Of a stretch of DNA of 64,000 bases, positions 62,381 to 64,000 are shown piece after piece (within the stretch, counting starts at the first letter, position 1; each line of letters begins with the position of its first letter). Source of the DNA: Roseateles_B sp041905785 (GTDB taxonomy: Bacteria; Pseudomonadota; Gammaproteobacteria; Burkholderiales; Burkholderiaceae_C); NCBI GenBank assembly GCA_041905785.1, contig JAYRKJ010000020.1:1-64000 (forward strand), in the 5' to 3' direction. The notes under the pieces are model-generated. The model was not told the origin of the DNA, searched no databases, and saw nothing but the letters and a program-made list of their open reading frames with translations. Position numbers and translations under genes: made by a program.

Positions 62381-64000
<1,620 letters not shown>

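Overview
The window is GC-rich, gene-dense chromosomal DNA of a betaproteobacterium, most likely a Burkholderiales member of the Rubrivivax/Roseateles/Leptothrix type. This placement is an inference from gene families and local gene order (lipA-lipB-DUF493-D-amino-acid aminotransferase-dacA, hemB-corA-like, ybeY-phoH, ruvAB, a Burkholderiales-type porin, a DUF1840 protein); no rRNA gene is present to confirm it. I see no insertion sequence, prophage, integrase or CRISPR array.

Layout. 1-8.7 kb: mostly minus-strand housekeeping genes (lipoate synthesis lipA/lipB, DUF493, aminotransferase, dacA, alpha/beta hydrolase, 2Fe-2S ferredoxin, VanZ-like protein, HemJ-like protein, a small M9 collagenase-like lipoprotein). 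8.9-11 kb: a prolidase-like M24 peptidase with an ornithine cyclodeaminase/mu-crystallin reductase, then a minus-strand terminator that suggests an unrecognised small RNA. 11.3-19.5 kb: hemB, a CorA-like transporter, ybeY-phoH, a NarL-type two-component pair and ruvAB. 19.5-25.2 kb: a porin, a histidine phosphatase, DUF1840 and an overlapping HD-GYP/GGDEF-EAL pair. 25.4-31.2 kb: an acyl-CoA/aromatic-acid catabolic group (3-oxoadipyl-CoA thiolase-like, IclR-type regulator, PaaH-like dehydrogenase, enoyl-CoA hydratase, alpha/beta hydrolase). 31.7-36 kb: two tandem M13 metallopeptidases. 36-42.4 kb: a MacAB-like ABC exporter, a GNAT acetyltransferase, a GGDEF-EAL protein and tRNA-Leu(CAG).

42.4-48.7 kb holds a coherent lysine-degradation cluster: a saccharopine dehydrogenase-like lysine 6-dehydrogenase candidate, an ALDH7/AmaB-type semialdehyde dehydrogenase, HglS (DUF1338, 2-oxoadipate to D-2-hydroxyglutarate) and a FAD-linked D-2-hydroxyglutarate dehydrogenase candidate. 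Facing it is a divergent Lrp/AsnC regulator, with five GACGAA/TTCGTC boxes in the shared promoter. Two copies of a GC-rich dispersed repeat flank the aldehyde dehydrogenase.

51.7-64 kb is a divergent Tad/Flp pilus-type locus: several class III pilin-like or TadE/TadG-like proteins, two paralogous OmpA-domain exported proteins, three unassigned secreted proteins, CpaB, the CpaC secretin and an FHA-CpaF fusion ATPase that runs off the window end. From TadG to CpaF most genes overlap by 1-4 bases, so they are translationally coupled. No TadZ/CpaE gene lies between the secretin and the ATPase. This locus and the lysine cluster are the most interesting parts of the window.
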